DNA from: Marinomonas polaris DSM 16579
Lineage (GTDB): Bacteria; Pseudomonadota; Gammaproteobacteria; Pseudomonadales; Marinomonadaceae
Length of the DNA: 64,000 bases
NCBI RefSeq assembly: GCF_900129155.1
Contig: NZ_FQVF01000016.1
Span: forward strand, 62,001-126,000
Direction: 5' to 3'
The position numbers were made by a program, and so were the translations under genes. Shown here piece by piece: positions 26,675 through 36,242 of this stretch. Under the pieces are notes generated by a model. That model searched no databases. It saw only the letters and a list, made by a program, of their open reading frames with translations, and was not told the DNA's origin. Each line of letters begins with the position of its first letter. Position 1 is the first letter of the stretch.

Positions 26675-26744
26675 GCCCAAGGATGGGCGTTACGCCCCTC
26701 GCGGACAGGGATGTCCGTTGGGGCGGTGCTGCCATAACAAGGCA
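26675..26744. repeat. Cluster of GC-rich palindromes (REP-like) between dehydratase and aldehyde dehydrogenase genes
   Basis: Three hairpins lie in the gap. They are GCCCA-AGGA-TGGGC (26675-26688), CGCCCC..CGGACA-GGGA-TGTCCG..GGGGCG (26693-26725, two stacked 6-bp stems) and CTGCC/GGCAG (26729-26744). GGGCG-TTA-CGCCC offers an alternative pairing that excludes the first two. It is much richer in GC than its surroundings, in the manner of intergenic REP elements. No second copy was noticed in this window. Confidence 0.6.
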
Positions 26745-26766
26745 GGGTCAGACTTAAAAACTTAAT

Positions 26767-28527
26767 TTAATGACTATCTTTTGGCACCGCAGCGCCTCGA
26801 CAACCTTTTAAGAAGTCAAAATCGGCACCCGTATCAGCACCTTGTACGTGATCATGGAATAGTTTGATGTAACCACTTTTTGGTGGTTCCAAATGACTTT
26901 TCCAGTTTGCTAAACGTGTTGCCATTTCTTCATCGGAAATGTCCACATGAAGGCGGCGGTTTTCTACGTCTAGTTCAATCATGTCGCCATTTTGAATGAC
27001 GGCCAATGGTCCACCAGCAGCAGCTTCTGGCGTAGTATGCAAAACCACGGTTCCATAAGCCGTTCCCGACATACGAGCATCAGAAATGCGTACCATGTCT
27101 TTAATGCCTTTGCGCAACACTTTTGGCGGCAAGCCCATGTTGCCAACTTCCGCCATACCTGGATAACCCTTTGGACCACAGTTCTTTAGCACCATGACAC
27201 AGTTTTCATCTATATCCAAAGCTTCGTCATTGATCTTGGCTTTGTAGTCGTTAATGTCTTCAAAAACTACCGCTCTACCACGATGTTGCAATAAATGTGG
27301 TGACGCGGCAGAAGGTTTCAATACTGCACCTTGTGGCGCAAGATTGCCTTTCAATACAACAATACCGCCTTTTTGTGTCAGTGCTTTTTCAACTGGCAAA
27401 ATAACGTCTGGGTTCCAGTTGCGAACCTCTTTCACTTCGTCCCAAATTGATTCACCGGACACAGTAATCGCGTCTTTATGCAGCTTGCCCGCTTCTGCCA
27501 AATGCTTGATTACGACTGGCAAACCACCTGCGTAGAAGAATTCTTCCATAAGGTATTTGCCTGACGGCATCAGGTTCACAATAGTGGCGATTTCTTGGCC
27601 TAATTTATCCCAATCATCTAGGGTTAAATCCACACCAACACGACCAGCAATAGCCAATAAGTGAATCACGGCATTGGTAGAACCACCAATCGCGCCATTG
27701 ACACGAATCGCGTTTTCGAAGGCTTGGCGAGTCAAAATATCAGACGGTTTCAAATCGTCTTTAACCATATCAACAATACGACGACCAGTAAGGTGCGCCA
27801 TGACACGACGGCGACTGTCTACCGCGGGAATTGCCGCGTTACCCGATAACGCCATGCCCAAAGCTTCAGCCATAGACGCCATGGTGCTAGCAGTGCCCAT
27901 GGTGTTACAAGAACCTGCAGAGCGAGACATAGATTGCTCTGCCTCAAGGAAGTCTTCTTGGGTCATCTTGCCAGCTTTAATGTCTTCTGACATTTGCCAC
28001 AGCGCCGTGCCAGATCCCACACGCTCGCCTCTGAAGTAGCCATTCAACATCGGGCCACCAGACACAACAATCGCTGGAATATCGACGCTACACGCACCCA
28101 TAAGCAGCGCCGGTGTGGTTTTGTCACAACCTGCTAACAAGACAACACCATCAAGAGGATTCGCTCGTAAAGCTTCTTCGACGTCCATCGCCGCCATGTT
28201 GCGATACATCATCGCGGTAGGACGCAGTGAGCTTTCACCCACAGAGAACACAGGGAACTCTAGTGGCAAACCACCCGCTTCATAAATACCGTGTTTTACT
28301 CGATCAGCAAGATCACGAAGATGGGCGTTGCAAGGTGTAAGCTGCGACCAAGTATTACAAATGCCAATCACTGGACGACCATCAAATAAGTCCGCCGGCA
28401 AGCCTTGGTTTTTCATCCAGCTGCGGTGGTAAATATGATCACGTGAGGTACCGCCAAACCATTCGGTTGAACGTAATTTGCGGGGCCATGTTTTCGGTAC
28501 GAACGTGCCTTTCTCAGAATCACTCAT
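26767..28527 (-). CDS. IlvD/Edd-family sugar-acid dehydratase (L-arabinonate/D-xylonate dehydratase type)
   Basis: It dehydrates an aldonate to the 2-keto-3-deoxy acid using an Fe-S cluster and Mg2+. It has 586 residues from the ATG at 28527, which overlaps the stop of the upstream SDR gene (ATGA) and follows GGAGG by 6 bases. The cluster cysteines are Cys66 (TPCN), Cys134 (LAGCDKTTP) and Cys207 (AGSCNTMGT), with the 68- and 73-residue spacings I recall for characterised L-arabinonate dehydratase. GGSTNAVIHL is also present. The neighbouring genes (sugar dehydrogenase, AraD1, KGSA dehydrogenase) support a pentonate rather than a branched-chain amino-acid role. Which pentose is not decided by the sequence. 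Confidence 0.92.
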   Translation of the reverse strand: MSDSEKGTFVPKTWPRKLRSTEWFGGTSRDHIYHRSWMKNQGLPADLFDGRPVIGICNTWSQLTPCNAHLRDLADRVKHGIYEAGGLPLEFPVFSVGESSLRPTAMMYRNMAAMDVEEALRANPLDGVVLLAGCDKTTPALLMGACSVDIPAIVVSGGPMLNGYFRGERVGSGTALWQMSEDIKAGKMTQEDFLEAEQSMSRSAGSCNTMGTASTMASMAEALGMALSGNAAIPAVDSRRRVMAHLTGRRIVDMVKDDLKPSDILTRQAFENAIRVNGAIGGSTNAVIHLLAIAGRVGVDLTLDDWDKLGQEIATIVNLMPSGKYLMEEFFYAGGLPVVIKHLAEAGKLHKDAITVSGESIWDEVKEVRNWNPDVILPVEKALTQKGGIVVLKGNLAPQGAVLKPSAASPHLLQHRGRAVVFEDINDYKAKINDEALDIDENCVMVLKNCGPKGYPGMAEVGNMGLPPKVLRKGIKDMVRISDARMSGTAYGTVVLHTTPEAAAGGPLAVIQNGDMIELDVENRRLHVDISDEEMATRLANWKSHLEPPKSGYIKLFHDHVQGADTGADFDFLKGCRGAAVPKDSH

Positions 28528-29294
28528 ACCCAACCTCCATCAACGATAAAGTTTTGCGCCGAGCACATTGCCGCCGCATCGGACCCTAAAAACAGCGCCA
28601 TATTGGCGATATGTTCAGGTAGCACCTTGCCTGTTAGGCATTGGCTTTGTTTAATTTTTTCTTCTGCCGCGTCATCAACCCACATGCGCAGTTGTTTTTC
28701 TGTCATCACCCAGCCAGGCACCAAGGTATTCACACGAATACCAGAGCCACCTAAATCACGAGCAAGGGATCGAGTTAAGCCATGAGTTGCCGCTTTGCTC
28801 GTGCCGTAAGTTGGATAACCTGCTGTCGCCATCATCCATCCCACAGAACCAAAATTGATAATCGAACCACCACCGAGTTTACGCATCATCGGCGCGACTG
28901 CTTGCGCGGCAAACATAGCGTGTTTGATGTTCACCCCAACCAGCTCATCAAAACGCTCTTCTGTCAGCGATTCCAAGGAATGGCGCACGTCGTTAGCTGC
29001 GTTATTCATCAATACAGAAATTGGCCCAAACGTCTCTGCGGCTGCACGGATTTTGCTTTGATAATCTTGAATATCAGTGATATCACACACTTCAAAGCGC
29101 ACTTCAAAACCGTCTTTTTTAAGACGTTTGGCGAGCGCCGTGCCGGCTTTTTCATCCAAATCCACAAAGGCCGTTTTCGCGCCTTGCTTGGCATACGCTT
29201 CGACAATAGCAGCACCGATACCGGTTGCACCGCCAGAGATAAAGACCGAGCGATCTTTTAAATCTGGATAAACGGCGCTCTTTGTTTTATTCAT
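28524..29294 (-). CDS. SDR-family sugar 1-dehydrogenase
   Basis: This is a 256-residue NAD(P)-dependent short-chain dehydrogenase. It has the dinucleotide motif GGATGIG (21-27), NNAA (97-100), Asn122 and the catalytic Ser150, Tyr163 and Lys167 (YGTSK), and ends in VDGGWV. In this operon it most likely oxidises the imported aldose (L-arabinose, D-xylose, D-galactose or L-fucose) at C1 to the lactone. It overlaps both neighbours by ATGA junctions, AraD1 upstream and the dehydratase downstream, so the three are tightly coupled. The specific sugar is inferred only from the ChvE-type binding protein. Confidence 0.9.
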   Translation of the reverse strand: MNKTKSAVYPDLKDRSVFISGGATGIGAAIVEAYAKQGAKTAFVDLDEKAGTALAKRLKKDGFEVRFEVCDITDIQDYQSKIRAAAETFGPISVLMNNAANDVRHSLESLTEERFDELVGVNIKHAMFAAQAVAPMMRKLGGGSIINFGSVGWMMATAGYPTYGTSKAATHGLTRSLARDLGGSGIRVNTLVPGWVMTEKQLRMWVDDAAEEKIKQSQCLTGKVLPEHIANMALFLGSDAAAMCSAQNFIVDGGWV

Positions 29295-30259
29295 AACGGC
29301 GCTACCTCGGTATCGAGTTCATCCGCTTTCGCCAAGGCATTGCGTAATGGCAGACCAAACGTAGGAGAGGAAATTTCAAAGACATCGCCTTCTTGTGCCT
29401 GAATACCATCGGCAAAAGACAAGGTTGCTGTGCCAAACATATGCACATGCAGATCGCCTGGCTGGCGGAAAATCGAATATTTGAAATGATGATGTTCTAA
29501 GTTTTTGAAGGTGTGCGACATATTGTCTTCACCTGATAAAAAGCCTTTTTCCCAAAGTGTTTTCTCACCGCGTTCAATGCGCGAATGACCATCGATGTGC
29601 ATTGGCAATTCACCCACCAGCAACTCAGGACCAAACGCCGCTGGACGTAATTTCGAATGAGCTAGATACAAATAGTTTTGGCGCTCTGTTATGTGATCCG
29701 AAAATTCATTCGCCAAGGTGTAACCAAGACGATGTACTTTGCCGTCTTCGCCCACCAAGTAAAAGCCAGCGATCTCCGGCTCTTCACCGCCATCCAAAGC
29801 AAAGGATGGTGAAGGTAAGGCATCGCCTGGTGCGATCACGCCAGCGCCATTGCCTTTATAAAACCATTCTGGCTGAACACCTTCTTGACCGTCTTTCGGT
29901 TTGCCACCTTCAACGCCCATTTGGAAAATCTTCATCGAGTCCGTCAGCTCTTCGCTTTTCGCATGCATGGCATTACGAGTCGCGGCAGAACCTAGGTGCG
30001 TCAAACCAGTACCAGTCAAATACATGTGCGCTGGATCTGGGTGACGAACAGGGCAATCTAGCTGATTGTTCTTAGCAAGCTCTGCCAAATTCACCGACTC
30101 ACCCAAGCCATGTTTTTCAATAATAGACTTCAGCGGCACGCCATTTTTAACGGCTTCTTTTGCGAGTTCGTAAACACTCGATGCGTAAAGAACAAGGTGT
30201 GCTTCGCCGCCTTCACGACACACCACACCACCTTGTTTAATTTGAGATAAAAACAACAT
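29291..30259 (-). CDS. araD1: AraD1-family protein (FAH fold), probable 2-keto-3-deoxy-pentonate dehydratase
   Basis: This is a 322-residue protein of the fumarylacetoacetate-hydrolase superfamily AraD1 branch. In oxidative pentose pathways it is assigned to dehydrating 2-keto-3-deoxy-L-arabonate to 2-oxoglutarate semialdehyde. The ATG at 30259 follows AAGGAG by 8 bases; an upstream in-frame extension has no ribosome site. Recognisable parts are YLTGTGLTHLGSAATRNAMH, the acidic ligand stretch GGEEPEIAGFYLVGEDG and YTLANEFSDHITERQNYLYLAHSKLRP. It ends four bases into the SDR gene. The specific reaction is inferred from operon content; the alternative enzyme type (DHDPS-like) is absent here. 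Confidence 0.85.
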   Translation of the reverse strand: MLFLSQIKQGGVVCREGGEAHLVLYASSVYELAKEAVKNGVPLKSIIEKHGLGESVNLAELAKNNQLDCPVRHPDPAHMYLTGTGLTHLGSAATRNAMHAKSEELTDSMKIFQMGVEGGKPKDGQEGVQPEWFYKGNGAGVIAPGDALPSPSFALDGGEEPEIAGFYLVGEDGKVHRLGYTLANEFSDHITERQNYLYLAHSKLRPAAFGPELLVGELPMHIDGHSRIERGEKTLWEKGFLSGEDNMSHTFKNLEHHHFKYSIFRQPGDLHVHMFGTATLSFADGIQAQEGDVFEISSPTFGLPLRNALAKADELDTEVAPL

Positions 30260-30288
30260 AAATGACTCCTTAAGACGTTTTTTGTTTC

Positions 30289-31491
30289 TTAACGCGCTTT
30301 TTGTTTGTTGTAGACGTCGAAGATAACCGCAGCGAGCAATACCAAGCCCTTGATAACCTGCTGCCAATCAATCCCTATACCTAATATCGACATCCCGTTA
30401 TTCATGACACCCATGATGAAGGCACCAATCACCGCTCCGATGACTTTACCAACGCCGCCCGACATGGAGGCACCACCGATAAACACGGCAGCAATAACAT
30501 CTAATTCAAAACCAAAACCCGCTTTTGGCGTGGCAGTATTCAAACGTGCCGCGAAAATCAACCCAGCCAAGGCCGCCAACATGCCCATATTGGCGAAGGT
30601 CAAAAAGGTCAAACGTTCGGTATTGATACCTGACAATTTGGCAGCTTTTTCATTACCACCCAAAGCATAAATACGACGACCGATGGTGGTGCTGTTAGTC
30701 AAAAAGGTATAAATCGCAATCAGCACCGCCATCGACATCAGCACATTCGGCAAGCCTCGATAAGTACTTAATAAGTAAGACAAATAGATGATCGCAGCAG
30801 CAACTAATACGTTTTTAACGATGAAGAAAGAAAATGGTTCATCTTGAATACCGTACTTCAGTGCACGAGAGCGAGTACGAGCAGCCAAGAACAAAATTGC
30901 ACTCGCCGCTAAGATACCAAGCACAAGCGCAGTAACATTCGGACGACCAACACCAAACACGTCAGGAATAAATCCGGTACTCAACAATTGGAAGCTTTTC
31001 GGGAAAGGCCCAACAGACTGACCTTCAAGCAATGCCAAGGTCAAACCACGGAACACCAACATGCCTGCCAAGGTGACGATAAAGGCTGGTATTTTCCAGT
31101 AGGCAATCCAGTAGCCTTGCAAACCACCGATAATCAAACCAACGACAAGACACACAGGCACGACAAGAATGGTCGGTAAGTCATAATTGACTGACATAAC
31201 CGCCGCCAACGCACCGATGAAACCCGCCACAGAGCCTACCGATAAATCGATATGGCCGGCGACAATCACCAGCAACATACCAATAGCCATAATGATGATG
31301 TAGCTGTTCTGTAAAAATAAGTTGGTTAAGTTAACCGGACGCATTAAGGTGCCGTCGGTCAAAAATTGAAACATGCCCATGATGACAACAAGCGCGATCA
31401 ACATACCGTAATCACGCATATGTGATTTCAGGTAGCTGGTAACAGACGGTGCCGCTTGTACCACAGTAGAGGTTTCTTTTGTTGTAGCCAT
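30289..31491 (-). CDS. gguB: Sugar ABC transporter permease, XylH/GguB (MmsB) type
   Basis: This is an inner-membrane permease of 400 residues, longer than RbsC and matching the XylH/GguB form with about ten or more segments. It carries VIVAGHIDLSVGSVAGFIGALAA, a signature of CUT2 permeases, and GGNEKAAKLSGINTERLTFLTF in the coupling region. It lies between the ATPase (47 bases upstream) and AraD1 (29 bases downstream) and forms the pore for the ChvE-type binding protein. Confidence 0.92.
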   Translation of the reverse strand: MATTKETSTVVQAAPSVTSYLKSHMRDYGMLIALVVIMGMFQFLTDGTLMRPVNLTNLFLQNSYIIIMAIGMLLVIVAGHIDLSVGSVAGFIGALAAVMSVNYDLPTILVVPVCLVVGLIIGGLQGYWIAYWKIPAFIVTLAGMLVFRGLTLALLEGQSVGPFPKSFQLLSTGFIPDVFGVGRPNVTALVLGILAASAILFLAARTRSRALKYGIQDEPFSFFIVKNVLVAAAIIYLSYLLSTYRGLPNVLMSMAVLIAIYTFLTNSTTIGRRIYALGGNEKAAKLSGINTERLTFLTFANMGMLAALAGLIFAARLNTATPKAGFGFELDVIAAVFIGGASMSGGVGKVIGAVIGAFIMGVMNNGMSILGIGIDWQQVIKGLVLLAAVIFDVYNKQKAR

Positions 31492-31538
31492 TTTTATTGC
31501 TCCCGCTATTATTATTCTCGCCGTTATTATTGCTATCG

Positions 31539-33077
31539 CTAGGCTTTTACTATCATTGACATGATTTTTTCTTGGCTTGCATTGGCTTTGTCTAACTCGC
31601 CAACAAAACGCCCTTCATTCATCACGTAAATACGATCACACATGCCAAGCAACTCTGGCATCTCTGAAGAAATCATCACCACGCCTTTGCCATCATCAGC
31701 AAGCTGGTTGATGATGTTATAAATTTCGAACTTAGCGCCCACATCAATACCTCGGGTTGGCTCGTCTAGAATCAAAACGTCTGGCTGCGAATATAGCCAC
31801 TTACTCAACACCACTTTTTGTTGATTACCGCCCGATAAGTTCATCACTTTTTGAAACACACTTGGTGTTCGAATGTTTAGTGCTTTGCGATAGTCTTCTG
31901 ACACTTGGCGTTCGATGTTTTCATCGATCACACCATGGGAAGACACTCGGTTAAGATTTGCCAACGTGGTGTTGGTCTGAATGGTTTCTTCTAGAATCAA
32001 ACCCAATTCTTTACGGTCTTCAGTCACGTACGCCAAGCCACTTTTTATGGCTTTTGGCACAGTAGACAAATCGGCGATTTCACCACGCAAACGCACTTCA
32101 CCTTGGATATTTTTACCGTAGCTTTTACCAAACAAACTCATCGCCAACTCGGTGCGACCTGAACCCATTAAGCCTGCGATACCAACCACTTCTCCGGCGT
32201 GTACATTGAACTCAATGTTATGAATCATTTGGCGGTCTATTGCATCGGGATGCCATACATTCCAGCCACTGACTTCCATCATGGTTTTTCCTAGATGGCC
32301 TTCCCGCGCTGGATTGTTTCTTTGTGGATAACGGTCCGCCATATCACGGCCAACCATGTCGCGAATAATGTCTTCTTCACTGATATTTTGCGCATGACAA
32401 TCCAGTGTAGATACAGAAGCGCCATCACGAATAACGGTTATGCTGTCTGCCACACGGCTGATTTCGTTCAACTTGTGGGTAATCAAGATAGAAGAGATAC
32501 CTTGTGCTTTAAACTCCAATAACAAATCAAGCAACTTGGCGCTGTCGTTCTCTTGCAGTGCGGACGTTGGTTCGTCCAAAATTAATAATTTCACATCTTT
32601 AGCAAGGGCCTTGGCAATCTCAACGAGTTGCTGTTTGCCCACACCTAATTGACCCACTAAGGTCGATGGCGACTCTTTTAAGCCAACTTTTGCTAATAAC
32701 GTTTGAGTACGAGAATAGGTTTTCGGCCAATTAATCACGCCACCTTCGACATTCTCATTACCTAAAAATAGATTCTCTGCGATCGATAAAAGCGGCACTA
32801 ACGCTAACTCTTGATGAATAATAATGATGCCTTTTTCTTCGCTGTCCGTGATGCCGGAAAACGCGACAGTTTCATCATTAAAAAGAATATCGCCTTGATA
32901 ACTTCCATGTGGATAAACCCCACTCAACACCTTCATGAGAGTTGATTTACCCGCGCCATTTTCACCCACTAAAGCGTGAATCTCGCCAGCACGAACTTTA
33001 AGGTTCACCGAGTCGAGGGCTTTTACTCCAGGAAACGTCTTGGTAATGCTGCGCATTTCCAAAATAATATTTTCCAT
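31539..33077 (-). CDS. gguA: Sugar ABC transporter ATPase, XylG/GguA (MmsA) type
   Basis: This is a tandem ABC ATPase of 512 residues. The first half has Walker [10 protein letters not shown] and signature [15 protein letters not shown] with [11 protein letters not shown]. The second half has the degenerate GLMGSGRTE and [16 protein letters not shown] with [15 protein letters not shown]. This asymmetry is normal in CUT2 transporters. The ATG at 33077 is chosen because GGGAT precedes it; an in-frame ATG four codons earlier has no ribosome site. It powers uptake through the adjacent permease. Confidence 0.92.
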   Translation of the reverse strand: MENIILEMRSITKTFPGVKALDSVNLKVRAGEIHALVGENGAGKSTLMKVLSGVYPHGSYQGDILFNDETVAFSGITDSEEKGIIIIHQELALVPLLSIAENLFLGNENVEGGVINWPKTYSRTQTLLAKVGLKESPSTLVGQLGVGKQQLVEIAKALAKDVKLLILDEPTSALQENDSAKLLDLLLEFKAQGISSILITHKLNEISRVADSITVIRDGASVSTLDCHAQNISEEDIIRDMVGRDMADRYPQRNNPAREGHLGKTMMEVSGWNVWHPDAIDRQMIHNIEFNVHAGEVVGIAGLMGSGRTELAMSLFGKSYGKNIQGEVRLRGEIADLSTVPKAIKSGLAYVTEDRKELGLILEETIQTNTTLANLNRVSSHGVIDENIERQVSEDYRKALNIRTPSVFQKVMNLSGGNQQKVVLSKWLYSQPDVLILDEPTRGIDVGAKFEIYNIINQLADDGKGVVMISSEMPELLGMCDRIYVMNEGRFVGELDKANASQEKIMSMIVKA

Positions 33078-33192
33078 AAAACATCCCATTAGCAGACGCG
33101 CTCTTGCCGTATCGACACACGGTCAACAACGCCTCCGCTGGTTTATTATTGTTGAATTAGGATAAATAAAAAGTTTTTAACAAAGAATTGGC

Positions 33193-33213
33193 AAGCGCAG
33201 TGGTCGTGCGCTT
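33193..33213. repeat. Hairpin at the end of the chvE-like gene
   Basis: AAGCGCA and TGCGCTT form a perfect 7-bp stem around a 7-base loop, overlapping the stop codon of the binding-protein gene. It lacks a T-run, so it more likely protects the upstream mRNA than terminates. A partial-termination role remains possible. Confidence 0.4.
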
Positions 33214-34273
33214 ATTCGACCTGAGACTTCGTATAGTAGCCGCTACCTAGCAACACATCTTGCCAGTTGGATTTATCAACTGTTACAGGCTCAAGCAAAT
33301 AACTAGGAATCACCTTGATGCCGTTGTCATAGGTTTTAGTGTCATTGATTTCAGGCTTCGCACCATTTAATACAGCTTGAACCATGCCTACCGTTACGTT
33401 GGCTAATTCACGCGTGTCTTTAAATATGGTGGAATATTGTTCACCTGCGATGATGGATTTCACTGATGGCACTTCTGCATCTTGACCCGTTACAATCGGC
33501 ATTTTCATATTGCCAGAACCGTAACCTACACCTTTAAGTGACGACAAAATACCAATAGAAATACCATCATAAGGCGACAACACACCGTCTATGTGTTTCT
33601 TGGTGTAATGAGCAGACAACAAGTTATCCATACGTGCTTGAGCAGTCGCACCGTCCCAACGCAAGGTACCAACTTTGTCCATGCCCATTTGGCCAGAAAC
33701 GACACTCACCTTGCCAGAATCGATCATCGGCTGAAGCACAGACATTGCACCGTTATAGAAGAAATAAGCGTTGTTATCGTCTGGAGAACCACCGAACAAC
33801 TCGACGTTGTAAGGACCTTTACCACGTTTTTCCATGCCACTTACCAAAGACTTGGCTTGCAACACGCCGACTTTGAAGTTATCAAATGTCGCGTAGTAGC
33901 TCACATAAGGGCTGTTTTTAATCAAACGGTCATAGGAGATAACTTTAATACCCGCAGCATCGGCGTTTTCCAATGCGTTAGATAGAGTCGTACCATCAAT
34001 CGCGGCGATGACTAATACATCGACACCTTTTACGATCATGTTTTCAATCTGGGAAAGCTGATTTGGAATTTCATCTTCTGCGTACTGTAGGTCAACTTTG
34101 TAACCAGCATCTTTGAAGAGTTTTACCATGGAGTCACCATCGGTGATCCAGCGAGCGGAAGACTTAGTTGGCATGGCAATACCAACATAACCATTCGCAG
34201 CCAAAGCACTAACGGAACTCAGCGCAGTGGCACCTAGTACTAAACCAGCAATGGTATTCTTTAGATAGTTCAT
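33212..34273 (-). CDS. chvE: Multiple-sugar-binding periplasmic protein, ChvE type
   Basis: This is a 353-residue protein with a signal peptide (about residues 1-25, ending ALA). The mature part starts [25 protein letters not shown], the ChvE/XylF opening. It continues with [35 protein letters not shown] and [18 protein letters not shown]. ChvE binds L-arabinose, D-galactose, D-glucose and related sugars. It is the first gene of a seven-gene operon for sugar import and non-phosphorylating oxidation. The palindrome at 34435-34452 in its upstream region may bind the LysR-type regulator at the far end of the locus. Confidence 0.93.
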   Translation of the reverse strand: MNYLKNTIAGLVLGATALSSVSALAANGYVGIAMPTKSSARWITDGDSMVKLFKDAGYKVDLQYAEDEIPNQLSQIENMIVKGVDVLVIAAIDGTTLSNALENADAAGIKVISYDRLIKNSPYVSYYATFDNFKVGVLQAKSLVSGMEKRGKGPYNVELFGGSPDDNNAYFFYNGAMSVLQPMIDSGKVSVVSGQMGMDKVGTLRWDGATAQARMDNLLSAHYTKKHIDGVLSPYDGISIGILSSLKGVGYGSGNMKMPIVTGQDAEVPSVKSIIAGEQYSTIFKDTRELANVTVGMVQAVLNGAKPEINDTKTYDNGIKVIPSYLLEPVTVDKSNWQDVLLGSGYYTKSQVE

Positions 34274-34434
34274 TAGCTTCTCCTGTTACGGCCAAGCGAG
34301 CACCGTAAGGAACAAGCTTCAGGTGGCCATAGATTTTTTATGATTATTTTTTCGAGCCAATCAGGTCTTGAAAAACCTGTTATGCAGAGTAGGCAAAATG
34401 AACATACCAATCAAATAGAATAAATGTTGCTCTT

Positions 34435-34452
34435 CATATCATTTTTGATATG
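34435..34452. promoter_or_regulatory. Candidate LysR-type operator upstream of chvE
   Basis: CATATCA-TTTT-TGATATG is a perfect 7-bp inverted repeat with a 4-base spacer, matching the T-N11-A form of LysR-family sites. It lies about 160 bases before the chvE start, within a 290-base AT-rich gap between divergent genes that otherwise holds only a weak CAGGT/ACCTG hairpin. TATCATTTT recurs before the LysR gene itself. Confidence 0.45.
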
Positions 34453-34563
34453 TTAATTTATTATGCGAGAACGAATATTTTGCAGCATTACGTGCTGCGC
34501 GGCTTAGACAAATTCCGTATGATAAAACTCCCCTTTACACATTCTTTAATTTAGAAGGAATCT

Positions 34564-36150
34564 ATGGAATTCATTTGGATCTTATTCGCATTTGTATGCG
34601 GACTGGCCGTCAAGGTGATCAATTTACCGCCATTAATTGGTTTCTTATTAGCTGGTTTTTTACTTAACTATGCTGGTTTGGAACCAAGCAATACATTGGA
34701 CTCCCTCGCCAATATTGGCATCACACTAATGCTGTTTAGTATCGGCTTGAAATTACATGTTAAAGACCTTCTAAAACGTGAAGTTTGGGCATCAACGCTA
34801 AGTCATATAGGAATAAGCACCATCCTATTTGCCGGGATTGCTTTGCTGCTTGGTACATTAAGCCTTCCATATTTTGGTGTGCTTGATTTTAAAACCGCCG
34901 CGCTTATCGGTTTCGCACTCAGTTTTTCCAGTACTGTTTGTATAATGAAACTGCTAGAAGAAAGTAGCGAACTAAAAACTCGCCATGGACAGTTATCTCT
35001 TGGCATTTTAGTTATGCAAGATATTGTAGCCGTAGTTTTTCTTGTGGCTGCTACCGGTAAAGTGCCTTCTATCTGGGCGCTGGGGTTATTTGGCTTGCTA
35101 CTGATTCGTCCGATTATCAATAAAATCGTCGACAAAGCTGGTCACGGGGAAATGCTGCCATTAACAGGTCTTTTTCTTGCGCTAGGTGGCTATGAACTGT
35201 TTTACCTTGTTGGTGTAAAGGGCGACTTAGGCGCACTAATCTTCGGTATTTTATTAGCGTCACACCCCAAAGCCGCAGAAATGAATAAGTCGCTAATGAA
35301 TTTCAAGGACTTGTTTTTAATTGGTTTTTTCTTGTCCATCGGCTTCACCGCATTACCCACATTAAGCATGGTCGGCATGAGCCTAATCATTACTTTAGTG
35401 ATTCTGGTGAAGTTCGCACTCTTCTTCGTATTAATGACAAAAATGAAACTGCGCGGCCGAACTTCATTTTTATCATCGATCATTCTTTCTAACTACAGTG
35501 AATTTGGCTTAATTGTCGTTGCACTGAGTGTGGCAAACGGCTGGTTAGAAAAAGAATGGCTTGTCGTATTAGCATTGGCAGTGTCTTTCTCCTTCGTGAT
35601 CACAAGCGTGCTTTATCGCAACGTTCACCGTATGTACCGGAAAAACAAAGACATCATTCGCCGTTTTGAAAGCGCAGATTGTTTATCCGAAGATATCTTC
35701 GTACAACCTGTAAACAGTGACATTCTCGTGGTGGGCTTAGGTCGAGTTGGACGCGGGGCATTTGACTCTTTAAAAGGTTTGGTGGGTGACACCGTCGCTG
35801 GAATGGATGCGGATCGTAATCGTATTAACCAAATGCAAGCGGCTAAAGAAAATGTATTCTACGGCGACGGTGAAGATGCGGATTTGTGGGAACGTTTGGA
35901 CACGTCTCGAATTGAGCTCGTTTTGTTGGCATTGCCTGCAACAGAAGACACGACCAATGTCGCCATACAGCTGCGTAAAGCCAACTACACTGGACAAATC
36001 GCTGCTATTGCTCGCTATCAAGATGAAAGAGAAATCCTCATCAACAGCGGCATAGACAACGTCTTCAACTTCTACACCGAAGCCGGTACAGGTTTCGCTG
36101 AAGAGAGTTTGGCACTTATTCGACCACTAGAAAGCGCCGTAGCTGCCTAG
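34564..36150 (+). CDS. CPA2-family cation:proton antiporter with RCK domain, KefB/YbaL-like
   Basis: This is a 528-residue inner-membrane protein. About eleven hydrophobic segments cover residues 1-370, with LPPLIGFLLAGFLLNYAGL, LMLFSIGLKLHVKDLL and SFSSTVCIMKLLEE, typical of the Kef/YbaL branch. A C-terminal Rossmann RCK/TrkA-N domain begins near residue 390 (DILVVGLGRVGRGAFDSL). These proteins exchange K+ or Na+ for protons and are gated by a nucleotide or thiol ligand. AAGGAA precedes the ATG by 5 bases. It is divergent from chvE and followed by its own terminator. Ion choice is not decided by the sequence. Confidence 0.9.
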   Translation: MEFIWILFAFVCGLAVKVINLPPLIGFLLAGFLLNYAGLEPSNTLDSLANIGITLMLFSIGLKLHVKDLLKREVWASTLSHIGISTILFAGIALLLGTLSLPYFGVLDFKTAALIGFALSFSSTVCIMKLLEESSELKTRHGQLSLGILVMQDIVAVVFLVAATGKVPSIWALGLFGLLLIRPIINKIVDKAGHGEMLPLTGLFLALGGYELFYLVGVKGDLGALIFGILLASHPKAAEMNKSLMNFKDLFLIGFFLSIGFTALPTLSMVGMSLIITLVILVKFALFFVLMTKMKLRGRTSFLSSIILSNYSEFGLIVVALSVANGWLEKEWLVVLALAVSFSFVITSVLYRNVHRMYRKNKDIIRRFESADCLSEDIFVQPVNSDILVVGLGRVGRGAFDSLKGLVGDTVAGMDADRNRINQMQAAKENVFYGDGEDADLWERLDTSRIELVLLALPATEDTTNVAIQLRKANYTGQIAAIARYQDEREILINSGIDNVFNFYTEAGTGFAEESLALIRPLESAVAA

Positions 36151-36194
36151 CTATTTCAAAGCTGGGCTATTATAAAGCTCTAGAAGATAAGACT

Positions 36195-36232
36195 AAAAAC
36201 GCGGTGCCGTTAACATGGCTCCGCGTTTTTTA
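36195..36232. terminator. Bidirectional terminator between the antiporter and DUF6435 genes
   Basis: AAAAACGCGG and CCGCGTTTTT form a perfect 10-bp arm pair, and an inner GCC/GGC extends it around GTTAACAT. A- and T-runs flank it on opposite sides, so it can end both the rightward antiporter gene and the leftward small gene. Confidence 0.87.
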
Positions 36233-36242
36233 TTGACTCTAT

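Noticed and set aside
29291..30367. 36-residue N-terminal extension of the AraD1 protein
   Set aside because: It would run into the upstream permease gene. The ATG at 30259 follows AAGGAG and matches the usual protein start.
31492..31538. ATTATTATT-rich spacer between gguA and gguB as a repeat element
   Set aside because: It is a short, imperfect, AT-rich run of the kind common between operon genes, with no array or symmetry.
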